From Paenibacillus illinoisensis NBRC 15959 (GTDB lineage: Bacteria > Bacillota > Bacilli > Paenibacillales > Paenibacillaceae), in the NCBI RefSeq assembly GCF_004000925.1, contig NZ_BIME01000006.1, positions 186,001 to 250,000 of the forward strand: a stretch of 64,000 nt of DNA, in the 5' to 3' direction. Below, piece by piece: positions 54,362 to 63,400 of the stretch. Numbering within the stretch: position 1 is the stretch's first letter; each line of letters starts with the position of its first letter. Under the pieces are notes generated by a model. It was given only the letters and a program-made list of their open reading frames with translations, was not told where the DNA came from and made no database searches. The translations under genes and the position numbers were made by a program.

Positions 54362-55777
54362 ATGATGATCCAATCGTTCGCTCCAGTAATGGACATCCCT
54401 TACTACTATCCCTGCAACTTTCCTCTGATTCATGAGGTGCTTCTGCGGCAAGGGTCGATCAGCAGCCTGGCTCTGCTCGCCGCAAGCCGATTGTACTGCC
54501 TTCCTTCGTGCGCGGATAACGGACTGGTGAAGCCTTATTTTCACAAGCTGGAATATGAGGAACCGATCTGGGAGATGTACGGCCAGCGGGAGCTGGGCAG
54601 CTTCGAGGAGGGGAAGGTGCATATGCGGCAGCATATAGGCGAAGGCGGACTCTTTCTCGCTACGGGAACCGGTTATCACCTGCCTTATTGCGAAGATTAT
54701 CAGAACCCCGAGTACATCCGTAAACATGTCAAACCAGGCTCTCGTCTGCATCTGGTAGATCACTGGATTGCAGTGTATGGCATCGATGATGAGCATTTTC
54801 ACGTCTATGATCCGGTTCCCTCGAAATATATGGGAAAGGTCTCCCAAGAAGCCTTTCATGAATTCTGGAAAGGAAACCAAAGCATACCCGAGCTAGCTCC
54901 TGCCAAGCGCAAGGAGAAGCTGCGTACCTATGGCACCATGGACGTCCGTGCAACGGTGAAGCTTGACTCTTCCGGTTATCGTGACATACTGACTCAGGCG
55001 CTGGGGACACAGATCAGTGAATTTATGACGGGCAGGACCATTACACAAGGGGAGCGCAGCCTTCATTTTGGACAGGGAGTATCCCTTCATTTGATGAAGG
55101 CACTGCAGGAGGGGAACGAAGGAAAGCAAGCCAATGACACACTGGTATCGAATCTGTTGTTTGATATGCGCTGGAGCCGCTATTTTCTCCGGGATCTGCT
55201 TCAAGAGGCCGCGCTATGGCTAGGTTCTCCGCTGGATCAGTATTCTGTAGCGTTTGACGCAATCATTGAACGTTGGGAGAAAGCAAACCAATTGCTTCAG
55301 GTCAGTCGGATCAAGCAGCGGGCGGATTGGCGGATACAGCTAACAAGGGTAATGCATCAGTTGATAGCCGATGAATGGCGCTGGTACGAAGCTCTCCGAA
55401 GTGCTGTCCCGCAGGAGGCGTGCTTCAATCGGCAGATGGTTCCGCGAACCGAAAATGGCTACAGGGATGCCCTGCTCCGCATTGTGCTGGATAGCTGCCG
55501 GGAACTGAATACGTACCATAATACGACCATACCCCTCGACAAGGGTGGGAACGCACCGCTATATGGCCGGGATGGACAACTGGATTCACTGGAGCTGGTG
55601 TCCTTGCTTGCTGTCGTCGAACAGGGGCTTGAAGACGAATGGGGAACGGGAGCAGGAGCCGCACTTTCCGAGATGGCCGCAGCCTCGTTGCCGGAGAGTC
55701 CATATCAAACGGTTGATTCGCTGGTGAGCTATCTGGAACGGCAATGGCTGCCTGATCAGGAGGAGGATGCGGGATGA
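54362..55777 (+). CDS. BtrH-like acyltransferase fused to an acyl carrier domain
   Basis: A 471-residue protein. The ATG at 54362 lies 9 bp after AGGAGG; a GTG at 54356 is too close. The N-terminal ~160 residues resemble the BtrH N-terminal (C39-peptidase-like) domain, with a candidate triad Cys18 (YYYPCNF), His134 (DHWIAVYGID) and Asp150 (VYDP). In butirosin synthesis BtrH moves an acyl group from a carrier protein to an aminoglycoside. A helical middle of unknown role follows. Residues ~395-470 look like an acyl carrier protein: DGQLDSLELVSLL with Ser409 in the DSL motif for phosphopantetheine. Thus carrier and transferase would be one chain. Overlaps the ligase gene by 4 bp (ATGA). Confidence 0.65.
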   Translation: MMIQSFAPVMDIPYYYPCNFPLIHEVLLRQGSISSLALLAASRLYCLPSCADNGLVKPYFHKLEYEEPIWEMYGQRELGSFEEGKVHMRQHIGEGGLFLATGTGYHLPYCEDYQNPEYIRKHVKPGSRLHLVDHWIAVYGIDDEHFHVYDPVPSKYMGKVSQEAFHEFWKGNQSIPELAPAKRKEKLRTYGTMDVRATVKLDSSGYRDILTQALGTQISEFMTGRTITQGERSLHFGQGVSLHLMKALQEGNEGKQANDTLVSNLLFDMRWSRYFLRDLLQEAALWLGSPLDQYSVAFDAIIERWEKANQLLQVSRIKQRADWRIQLTRVMHQLIADEWRWYEALRSAVPQEACFNRQMVPRTENGYRDALLRIVLDSCRELNTYHNTTIPLDKGGNAPLYGRDGQLDSLELVSLLAVVEQGLEDEWGTGAGAALSEMAAASLPESPYQTVDSLVSYLERQWLPDQEEDAG

Positions 55778-57189
55778 GCGTTCAATTCCTGCTGGAACGA
55801 TTCGCAGAACAAGGCGCGCGTCCCGCATTCATCTGGGAAGATCGGGAGTATAGCTACGCATGGTTGCTTGATCAGATCGTGATGATGGATGAATGGCTTG
55901 CGGCAGAAGGACTGCATGGGCAGCTCGTAACGCTGGAGGAGGACTATTCTCCCTATGCGGTCGCAGCGTTCATCGCACTTCTTGGAAAGGGATGCATTCT
56001 GCTGCCTATGGACTCTCATTTAGTAGAAGCCAAGCGGCAGGAATATATTCAGCTGGCACAAGTACAGTGGCGTCTTGGCGTTGAAAATGGCAGGATATCG
56101 ATCCGGCATAAGTCTAATGCCAGTTCACGTCCTGCTTTACTGGCAGCGCTTGAACAGGAAGGTGTGGGTGGACTCGTACTCTTCTCATCCGGATCAACAG
56201 GTGTGAGCAAGGCCACGGTTCATCGTGCAGATCGGCTCTTACAGCGTTTCCGGCGGCAGGTGCGGCCATTGCGAACGATTCCGTTCATGATGTTTGATCA
56301 TATCGGTGGTGTGAATACAATGCTGCAATCGCTGTCCAGTGGAGGCTGCTTGTGCATTATTGCCGATCGTTCCCCCGAGGAAGTATGCCGGACCATTGAG
56401 AAGCATCGAGTTCAGGCTCTCCCGGTTTCCCCAACATTCATGAATCTGCTGCTGCTCGGCCGCAATAATGAGGCATACGATCTATCGAGTCTTGAAGTTG
56501 TCTCCTACGGGTCAGAGGTCATGCCCGAAACGGTACTGGCTGCCTGGAATCGACGGTTTCCTGGGATACGAACGATACAGGCGTATGGCATGTCTGAACT
56601 CGGCATTCTGCCAACACGTTCCAAGGAACCTGGATCGCTGCTGTTTGCCATTCATGATGATCACGTCCAGTTCAGGGTAGTTGAAGGGGAGCTTCAGATC
56701 CGGACAGAAACAGCGATGATCGGTTATCTGAACGCCCCGTCGCCATTTACCGACGACGGATGGCTTCGTACTGGGGATGAAGCAGTACTGGAACAGGGTT
56801 ACATCCGCATCCTCGGCCGCCGCTCCGAGATCATTAATGTAGGCGGGCGTAAGGTGTATCCGGCCGAAGTGGAGAGTATATTGGAACAGATGGACTGTAT
56901 CGAAGCAGCTGTAGTTACAGGGGAACCGAGCGGCATTACCGGACAGAAGGTCAAGGTCATTGTTAAGCTCGCAACAGATTGCACGCTTGTGGAGCTGCGA
57001 AGGCTGGTCTGGTCGTACTGCCAGGACAAATTGCCTCCGTACAAGATTCCGCAGAAAATTGTCATTACGCAAGAGGGGCTTTTGAGCTCCAGAATGAAGA
57101 AAGTCAGAACACCTGCAGCAGCTGATTCACCCATGGATGAAGTTGCGGCAGCGAGGGAAGAGACTTCATCAGATCTGGACTTGGAGTAG
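55774..57189 (+). CDS. AMP-forming acyl ligase (ANL superfamily)
   Basis: A 471-residue adenylating enzyme that would activate a carboxylic acid as acyl-AMP and load a thiol carrier. Seen are the P-loop-like SSGSTGVSKATVH (~residues 130-142), SYGSEVMPE, QAYGMSELG, DDGWLRTGDEA, GRRSEIINVGGRKVYPAEVE and a C-terminal lysine region SRMKKVRTPA. It is somewhat shorter than average (~500+), with a compact N-terminal domain. The ATG overlaps the BtrH-ACP gene stop, and that gene supplies a carrier domain, so loading of that carrier is the natural inference. The acid used is unknown. Confidence 0.85.
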   Translation: MSVQFLLERFAEQGARPAFIWEDREYSYAWLLDQIVMMDEWLAAEGLHGQLVTLEEDYSPYAVAAFIALLGKGCILLPMDSHLVEAKRQEYIQLAQVQWRLGVENGRISIRHKSNASSRPALLAALEQEGVGGLVLFSSGSTGVSKATVHRADRLLQRFRRQVRPLRTIPFMMFDHIGGVNTMLQSLSSGGCLCIIADRSPEEVCRTIEKHRVQALPVSPTFMNLLLLGRNNEAYDLSSLEVVSYGSEVMPETVLAAWNRRFPGIRTIQAYGMSELGILPTRSKEPGSLLFAIHDDHVQFRVVEGELQIRTETAMIGYLNAPSPFTDDGWLRTGDEAVLEQGYIRILGRRSEIINVGGRKVYPAEVESILEQMDCIEAAVVTGEPSGITGQKVKVIVKLATDCTLVELRRLVWSYCQDKLPPYKIPQKIVITQEGLLSSRMKKVRTPAAADSPMDEVAAAREETSSDLDLE

Positions 57190-57275
57190 TTGTAAGCTTA
57201 TATCATAATAAGAGTTATGTTTGATGGTTAATTATTCATTAGGCTATTGGAACGCTTAATGGTGACGCGTAAGAG

Positions 57276-57315
57276 AAAGGGCTGGACGTTATTCAACGTT
57301 CAGCCCTTTTTTTGC
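57276..57315 (+). terminator. Terminator of the esterase/BtrH-ACP/ligase operon
   Basis: AAAGGGCTGGACGTT / AACGTTCAGCCCTTT followed by a T run. Confidence 0.9.
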
Positions 57316-57473
57316 CCGGAAGGAGAATGGGATTAATGAATTTCAATGAATTTTATTGAATTGATATATTGCGGTAATGGCATGTTGTCCTGTTTTTTCG
57401 TTATCAAGAAATAGGGTGCACGGACGGTGAAATGTCTGAGTCTTAGAGTTCTGCCATAGGAATGGTCAGGTGA

Positions 57474-59246
57474 TCAGGCTTCTGCAGGTTGTTTCACTTC
57501 GAGCTGCAGCAGGGAGAATCCGTAAGCTTCCAGTTTCAGAGACAGTTTGTTTTGTTTCGCTTCTATAGAAGTGGTCGTAAACAGGTCTCGCCAGACGCTT
57601 CGATCCGTCAACGGCAGGTCTACACTGCAGGCTTCGTCACCAGCGTTCAGCACGATAAGGAAACGTTCCCCTGTGGCTGAATCCACTCGTTCCATCGCAA
57701 TAACCGGATCTCCAGCTTCGGCATGAAGTATCTTCAACTCGGTGCTCCGCAGTGAAGGGTGCGCTTTGCGCAAGGCAATCGTCTGCTTAAAGAAGTCGAG
57801 AAGCTCAAGATTCTGCTTGGTTTCATCCCACTCCATACATTTGCGGCAGCCAGGATCATATCCGCCATCCAGGCCCACTTCGTCTCCGTAATAGATGCAG
57901 GGTGCACCTGGGTACGTGAGAAGCAAAGTAACGGCAAGCTTCATCTTGCGGATATCCCCGTCGCACAGGGTGAGCAGTCTGGGTGTATCATGGCTGCCCA
58001 GCAGATTGAAGGCAACTTCGGTCACAGGCTGGGAGTAGGCTGCGAGCAGCTTGCCGATCTCATTCGCGAAGCCGAGTCCATCCAGCTTGCCGTGAACTGC
58101 ATAATCCAGTACCGAGTTGGTGAATGGGTAGTTCATCACCGCATCGAACTGATCTCCCTGCAGCCACATCAGTGAATCATGCCAGATCTCGCCGAGCAAA
58201 TAGGCGTCAGGCTTGATGGCTTTTACTGTTTGACGGAATTCACGCCAGAACTGATGATCCACCTCGTTGGCAACGTCCAGTCTCCATCCATCGATGTCCA
58301 TTTCCTCTATCCAGTACCGCGCGACCTCCAGCAGATAGGCTTTAACCTCGGGATGCTCCGTATTCAGCTTGGGCATAAGCGGTTCGAAGGCAAAGGTATC
58401 GTAGGTTGGTATGCCATCTTCAATGCGTGGTGGCCAATCCCTGACATAGAACCAGTCCGCATAGGGGGAAGCTGCCCCGTTCGCCAATACGTCAGCAAAA
58501 GGCGGGAACTCTCTGCCCGAATGGTTGAAGACCGCATCAAGCACAACCCGAATGCCGCGCTGATGACAGGCATCCACCAGCTCTTTCAGTTGTTCATTGG
58601 TCCCGAAATGAGGGTCCACCTTCATATAGTCGGCCGTATTGTACTTGTGGTTGGTTGTAGCCTCGAACAGCGGGCAGAAGTAGATTGCATTCACGCCAAG
58701 CTGACTTAGATGATCCAGATGATCCAGTACACCCTGCAGGTCACCCCCGAAGAAATTAACTGGTGTAGGCTCCCCACCCCAAGGCTCGGCGTTCTTTGGA
58801 CTAATGGAAGGATCACCATTCGCATAGCGTTCAGGGAAAATCTGATAAAATACAGCGTCCTTGACCCAGGCAGGCGGTTCAAAAATGTCGACCGGATTCA
58901 TAAATGGGAAATCGAAGAATTCCAGCGGATGTTCCGGCAGGGCTTCCTCGAATCCACGTTCGGTCATCCAGACGTTTTTCTCGCCATCGACCAGCTGGAA
59001 GCCGTAACGCAGTCTCCGGTAGGGAGGCTGGGTTTCGACTTCCCAATAATCGAACAGCTCATCCCGGGCGAAGATTCGCATCGGTGTGTGGGTGATGGTC
59101 TGCTCCCAGGCATATTTATCCCCGGTAATGGCAATGACGGCATCCAGATCCCCGCGTTTGGAACGCAGCCGCAGGTGCATGGTGGACCGGTCGTAGGCAT
59201 AGGACCAGTTTAATTTGGGACGATGGTAAATGGCTTCAAGAATCAT
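57474..59246 (-). CDS. Cyclomaltodextrinase / neopullulanase-type GH13_20 enzyme
   Basis: A 590-residue cytoplasmic enzyme (no signal peptide) that opens cyclodextrins and trims maltodextrins. The N-terminal ~120 residues are the CBM34-type domain common to this subfamily; the barrel starts at PPAWVKDAVFYQIFPERYANGDPS, a hallmark of GH13_20. Catalytic residues are Asp324 (GWRLDVANEVDH), Glu353 (LLGEIWHD) and Asp420 (GSHDTPR). Paired with secreted CGTase and the binding-protein transporter it would complete a cyclodextrin route. AAGGAGTG precedes the ATG. Confidence 0.92.
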   Translation of the reverse strand: MILEAIYHRPKLNWSYAYDRSTMHLRLRSKRGDLDAVIAITGDKYAWEQTITHTPMRIFARDELFDYWEVETQPPYRRLRYGFQLVDGEKNVWMTERGFEEALPEHPLEFFDFPFMNPVDIFEPPAWVKDAVFYQIFPERYANGDPSISPKNAEPWGGEPTPVNFFGGDLQGVLDHLDHLSQLGVNAIYFCPLFEATTNHKYNTADYMKVDPHFGTNEQLKELVDACHQRGIRVVLDAVFNHSGREFPPFADVLANGAASPYADWFYVRDWPPRIEDGIPTYDTFAFEPLMPKLNTEHPEVKAYLLEVARYWIEEMDIDGWRLDVANEVDHQFWREFRQTVKAIKPDAYLLGEIWHDSLMWLQGDQFDAVMNYPFTNSVLDYAVHGKLDGLGFANEIGKLLAAYSQPVTEVAFNLLGSHDTPRLLTLCDGDIRKMKLAVTLLLTYPGAPCIYYGDEVGLDGGYDPGCRKCMEWDETKQNLELLDFFKQTIALRKAHPSLRSTELKILHAEAGDPVIAMERVDSATGERFLIVLNAGDEACSVDLPLTDRSVWRDLFTTTSIEAKQNKLSLKLEAYGFSLLQLEVKQPAEA

Positions 59247-59300
59247 GTTGAATCACTCCTTATACGATGAAATTCAGATGATATTCGGCCATGAAAACGC

Positions 59301-59340
59301 AAAAAAGGCACAACCTCCATTGTTCACGAGGTTGTACCTT
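59301..59340 (-). terminator. Terminator or leader hairpin on minus strand
   Basis: AGGTACAACCTC / GAGGTTGTGCCT (minus strand) is followed by TTTTTT. It lies after the secreted paralog gene and ~55 bp before the cyclomaltodextrinase start, so it either ends the former or attenuates the latter. Confidence 0.75.
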
Positions 59341-59492
59341 TCGGCAGCATAGCCTTTTGATTATACGGCTATTATACGAATTATCCCGGCAAAAGAAAAC
59401 ACTTTTTTTTCCTGAAATCTCAATTTATTTAAATGAAAAGGCAGGTGGATGTGCATGCCTCTGCTCGGGATGTTCGTCTAAAGTTTGCTTCA

Positions 59493-60071
59493 TTAAAAAT
59501 CGTAGCCCAGTTCTTGGGCGTAGGCTTGGATTTCTTTTTTGTATTGCTCCAGAATTTTAATGCCTGTGTCAATTTTGGCATTGCCTTGTTTCAGAAGGGC
59601 GCTGTTTACTTTGGTTTTGGATACGGATTTCTTGAACAGCAGATAGCCTTCAAGCTGTGCATAGCTTCCTTTGATCAGTTTGTTATGGATTTTTTGCAGC
59701 TCCGCGTTCTCTGGCTTGATCTGCTTCAGCATGGATACATACTTGGTGTAATTGGGAACCGCAGTATTGTTCAATTTCAGGAAGATGGATTTGCGGTTGG
59801 CGGATGTAACATACGTGCTGCCAATGGAATCCAGGGCTTTCTTTTCATAAACAGTTGTGCGATCAAGTGCATCCAGGTAGTTCAGGAAATCTTCCTCTTC
59901 AGCGCTAGGAATCGGCTCTTGTTCCGACGTGTCCACTTCCGTGTAGTTCTCTTCCGAATATGTAGTGGTGGTGTCTTCCGCTGCAGCCGCATATGAACCA
60001 GCAGGAGCGAATACCCCGCCCAGCAATACAAAACTCATAATAATGGATAATACCCAAGACCTCTTTTTCAC
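59493..60071 (-). CDS. Secreted hypothetical protein, paralog of 41333-41947
   Basis: A 192-residue exported protein of unknown function with a GTG start (60071) after AGGGGACA. The signal peptide ends near SYAAAAED, then an acidic stretch (~30-65) leads to the conserved helical domain: SANRKSIFLKLNNTAVPNYTKY, LKQIKPENAELQKIH, LIKGSYAQLEGYLLFKKSVSKTK and a GNAKIDTG. It matches the protein at 41333-41947 along its whole length apart from the acidic part. The shared upstream DNA suggests co-regulation. Confidence 0.75.
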   Translation of the reverse strand: MKKRSWVLSIIMSFVLLGGVFAPAGSYAAAAEDTTTTYSEENYTEVDTSEQEPIPSAEEEDFLNYLDALDRTTVYEKKALDSIGSTYVTSANRKSIFLKLNNTAVPNYTKYVSMLKQIKPENAELQKIHNKLIKGSYAQLEGYLLFKKSVSKTKVNSALLKQGNAKIDTGIKILEQYKKEIQAYAQELGYDF

Positions 60072-60077
60072 GTTACA

Positions 60078-60158
60078 TGTCCCCTATCTATAGATGTGAT
60101 TTTATTCCAAGGGATAATCTAACATAGGATTACAAGAAATTACAGGAATAGTTTTACA
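60078..60158 (-). promoter_or_regulatory. Conserved upstream region, copy 2
   Basis: Ungapped match to 41954-42034 (about 62 of 81 positions by hand count), directly upstream of the second secreted paralog. The best-kept blocks are TAATCTAACATAG, TTACAGGAAT and TTTACA as read on the plus strand. Confidence 0.6.
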
Positions 60159-60484
60159 AATATTCGGAGAACTCTGTTGTTTCCTTAAATTTGAATCATT
60201 AGACGGATACTTTATATAGGTATAAAGGAATATCCATATGTTCAAATATGAACGCTCGGCTGAACATGAGTAGAGGCCAACAAGCCCCCATAGAATTAGT
60301 AATGTGGTTTGTTCATATAATCCTCACCAAAAAATGCATGAAATTAACGTACATCGAAACCATCAGATGATATAATCGGTTGGAGTATTCATGTCACGTC
60401 GAAGCATTTCTCGAAAAGGTTATCGGCGAAAGTCGCCATTTTATGTAACCGCAATCATAAACCAAACAGAAAGTGAGAATAGCG
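60159..60484. other. Intergenic region before GH2 gene
   Basis: AT-rich gap between the two divergent genes. GATATAATC at 60369-60377 could be a -10 for the GH2 gene, but the matching -35 is poor. The palindrome TTCAAATATGAA lies near 60240. Nothing else was recognised. Confidence 0.3.
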
Positions 60485-63400
60485 ATGAACCAGAAAAAGC
60501 TTTTTAACGATGGGTGGCAATTTGCGAAAACCAAACTGGATGTTACGGACCCTGCGGGACTGGCATTCGAGCCTGTGGAGCTTCCCCATGACTGGCTGAT
60601 CTACAATACGCTCGACCTGTACGAAGACAGCATGGGGTGGTACCGCAAGACATTCCCGTACACGAAGGATGATCAGCAGCTTCTGCTTTGTTTTGATGGC
60701 GTTTACATGAACTCTTCCGTATATGTGAACGGCCAGCTGGTCGGGGAGTGGAAATATGGTTATTCCGCGTTTGAACATGAGATCACGGATGCTTTGGTGG
60801 AAGGCGATAATGAAATTATCGTAAAAGTGGTGCATCAGAGCCCGAACAGCAGATGGTATTCCGGAGCCGGAATCTATCGCAATGTATGGCTCAAAACGAG
60901 AGACCGCAATCATATCGTAACCGATGGCATCTACGTATCCATCAAGCAGCAGCCCGCGGGCTGGCAGGTTGAACTGGACACGGAGCTGAATATCGATCAG
61001 AGCGCACAGCTTGTGCATACGATCCGATATGCGGGTCAGGTTATTGCGACTAATACAGCGGCGGTTACGGCTGCTGCAGGTGGAGATACAGCAGTAACGG
61101 ATCGTCAGCAGATTGTGGTGGAGAACCCGAAACTGTGGAGCACCGATGAACCGAATCTGTATGAACTGGTGACAGAACTGCAAGTGACGGATGCGGACCA
61201 GCATGTACAGACGATTGAATCGGTATCGCAGAGAATTGGCTTCAGGGACATCCAGCTCGATCCGAACGAAGGTTTCCATCTGAACGGGGTCAAGATGAAA
61301 ATGAACGGCGTGTGTGAACACCATGACCTGGGCGCACTGGGGGCGGCTTTCAACCTGACGGCACTTCGCAGAAGGTTCAACCTGCTGCGGGAGATGGGCG
61401 TCAATGCGATCCGGACCGCGCACAATATGCCTGCCAAGGAGTTCATGGAGCTCGCAGATGAGATGGGTATGCTGATCGTCTCGGAAGCCTTCGACATGTG
61501 GGAAAGATCCAAAACGCCTTATGACTATGCGAGATTTTTCCCGGAATGGGCGCACACGGACGTGAAGAGCTGGGTGAAGCGTGACCGCAACCATCCAAGT
61601 CTGGTCATGTGGAGTATCGGGAATGAAATCTATGATACCCACGCCGATGAACGGGGACAGGAAGTAACGCGAATGCTGATGGAGTATGTACTGGAATTCG
61701 ATCCAAAAGGCAACGCAGGCATAACCATCGGTTCCAACTACATGCCTTGGGAAAATGCGCAAAAATGCGCGGATATCGTGAAGCTGGCAGGCTACAACTA
61801 TGCGGAGAAATATTACGACAAGCATCACGAGGAGCACCCGGACTGGATCATCTACGGTAGTGAAACATCATCTGTGGTGCAGAGCCGCGGGATCTATCAC
61901 TTCCCGTTCGAGCAATCCATCCTGGCAGATGATGACGAGCAGTGCTCCGCACTGGGCAACAGTACGACAAGCTGGGGTGCGAAGTCCGCAGAATACTGCA
62001 TTCTGGCCGAACGGGATCGGCCGTATTCACTGGGGCAATTCCTGTGGACGGGGTTCGATTATATTGGAGAGCCGACGCCATACCATACGAAGAATTCATA
62101 TTTTGGACAGCTGGACACGGCAACGTTCCCCAAAGACTCCTACTATATCTATCAAGCGGCCTGGACCGATTACAAAAAAAGCCCGATGGTGCACCTGTTC
62201 CCTTACTGGGATTTCAGCCCTGGTCAGCTGATTGATGTACGCGTGTGCAGTAATGCGCCGAAGATCGAATTGCAGCTGAACGGCAAGACGATCGGCACGT
62301 ATGATATTGATCATGCGAACGGAACCCAGCTGGTCGGCTGGTGGAAAGTGCCGTATGAAGAGGGCGAGCTGAAAGCGATCGCTTATGATGAGAACGGGGA
62401 AATTATCGCAACGGATGTACAGCGATCTTACACGGATGCCCAGAAGGTTCGTTTGCAAGCGGATAAAGAGCAGCTGCAAGCGAATGGAACCGATCTTATT
62501 TTCGTTGAAATTCAAGTGGAGGATGAAGTGGGCAACCCTGTGCAAAATGCAAACAACCGTGTACAAGTTCATGTGACAGGTGCAGGACGACTGCTTGGTC
62601 TGGATAACGGGGACAGCACGGACTATGATCCGTATAAAGGTCTGAGCAGAAGATTGTTCAGCGGCAAGCTGATGGCAATCATCGGGGCAACGCATGAACC
62701 GGGCAGCATCCGGATCGAAGTGACCTCCGAAGGACTCCAGGGTGCAGTAGCCGAGTTCGAATCGAAGGCAGTGGATGGCGAAGTCATGAGTACGTCCGCA
62801 TCTGCTGCAACTCAGGGACAAACCGTGTTAACCAAGAACGAAGAACGTCCGGTCCTCACCGGTCGTGCGCAAGAGATTCCTTTGCGGAAAATCGAAATTA
62901 TCAGTGAAGCCGGGCAAGCCTTCGATCCGTCGATCCAGGAGATGGTGGTTACCGCCAAGCTGTATCCTGAGAACACGTCGTACCGTGACATTGAGTGGGC
63001 TGTTGTCAACGATGCCGGTATTGAGTCCAACATTGCGAAGGTCGAAGCGAACGGTCTGGAAGTACGCGTGTCAGCGCTGGGCGATGGCGAATTCCGCCTT
63101 CGTGCAACGAGCAGCAATGGTACGGACAAAACCAAACTGATCTCTCAGCTTGAATTCCAAGCAACTGGTCTGGGTACAGCCTACAAAGATCCGTACGGCT
63201 TCATTACTGGTGGACTGTACGATTACACCAAAGGCGATGTCGGTAACGGCAACGAACGCGGTGTAGCGACAAGTCGTGATGGGGAGACGCATGTCGGATT
63301 CCGTAATATCGACTTCGGACCTTACGGCTCCGATACCATTACGATTCCGATCTTTGCACTTTCCAGCGAGGATTATTACCTGCAAATCTGGGAGGGTATG

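Noticed and set aside
60455..61837. 460-codon open frame antisense to the GH2 gene
   Set aside because: It mirrors a well-supported coding region with strong motifs, has no ribosome site, and its translation has no recognisable family; a shadow of codon bias.
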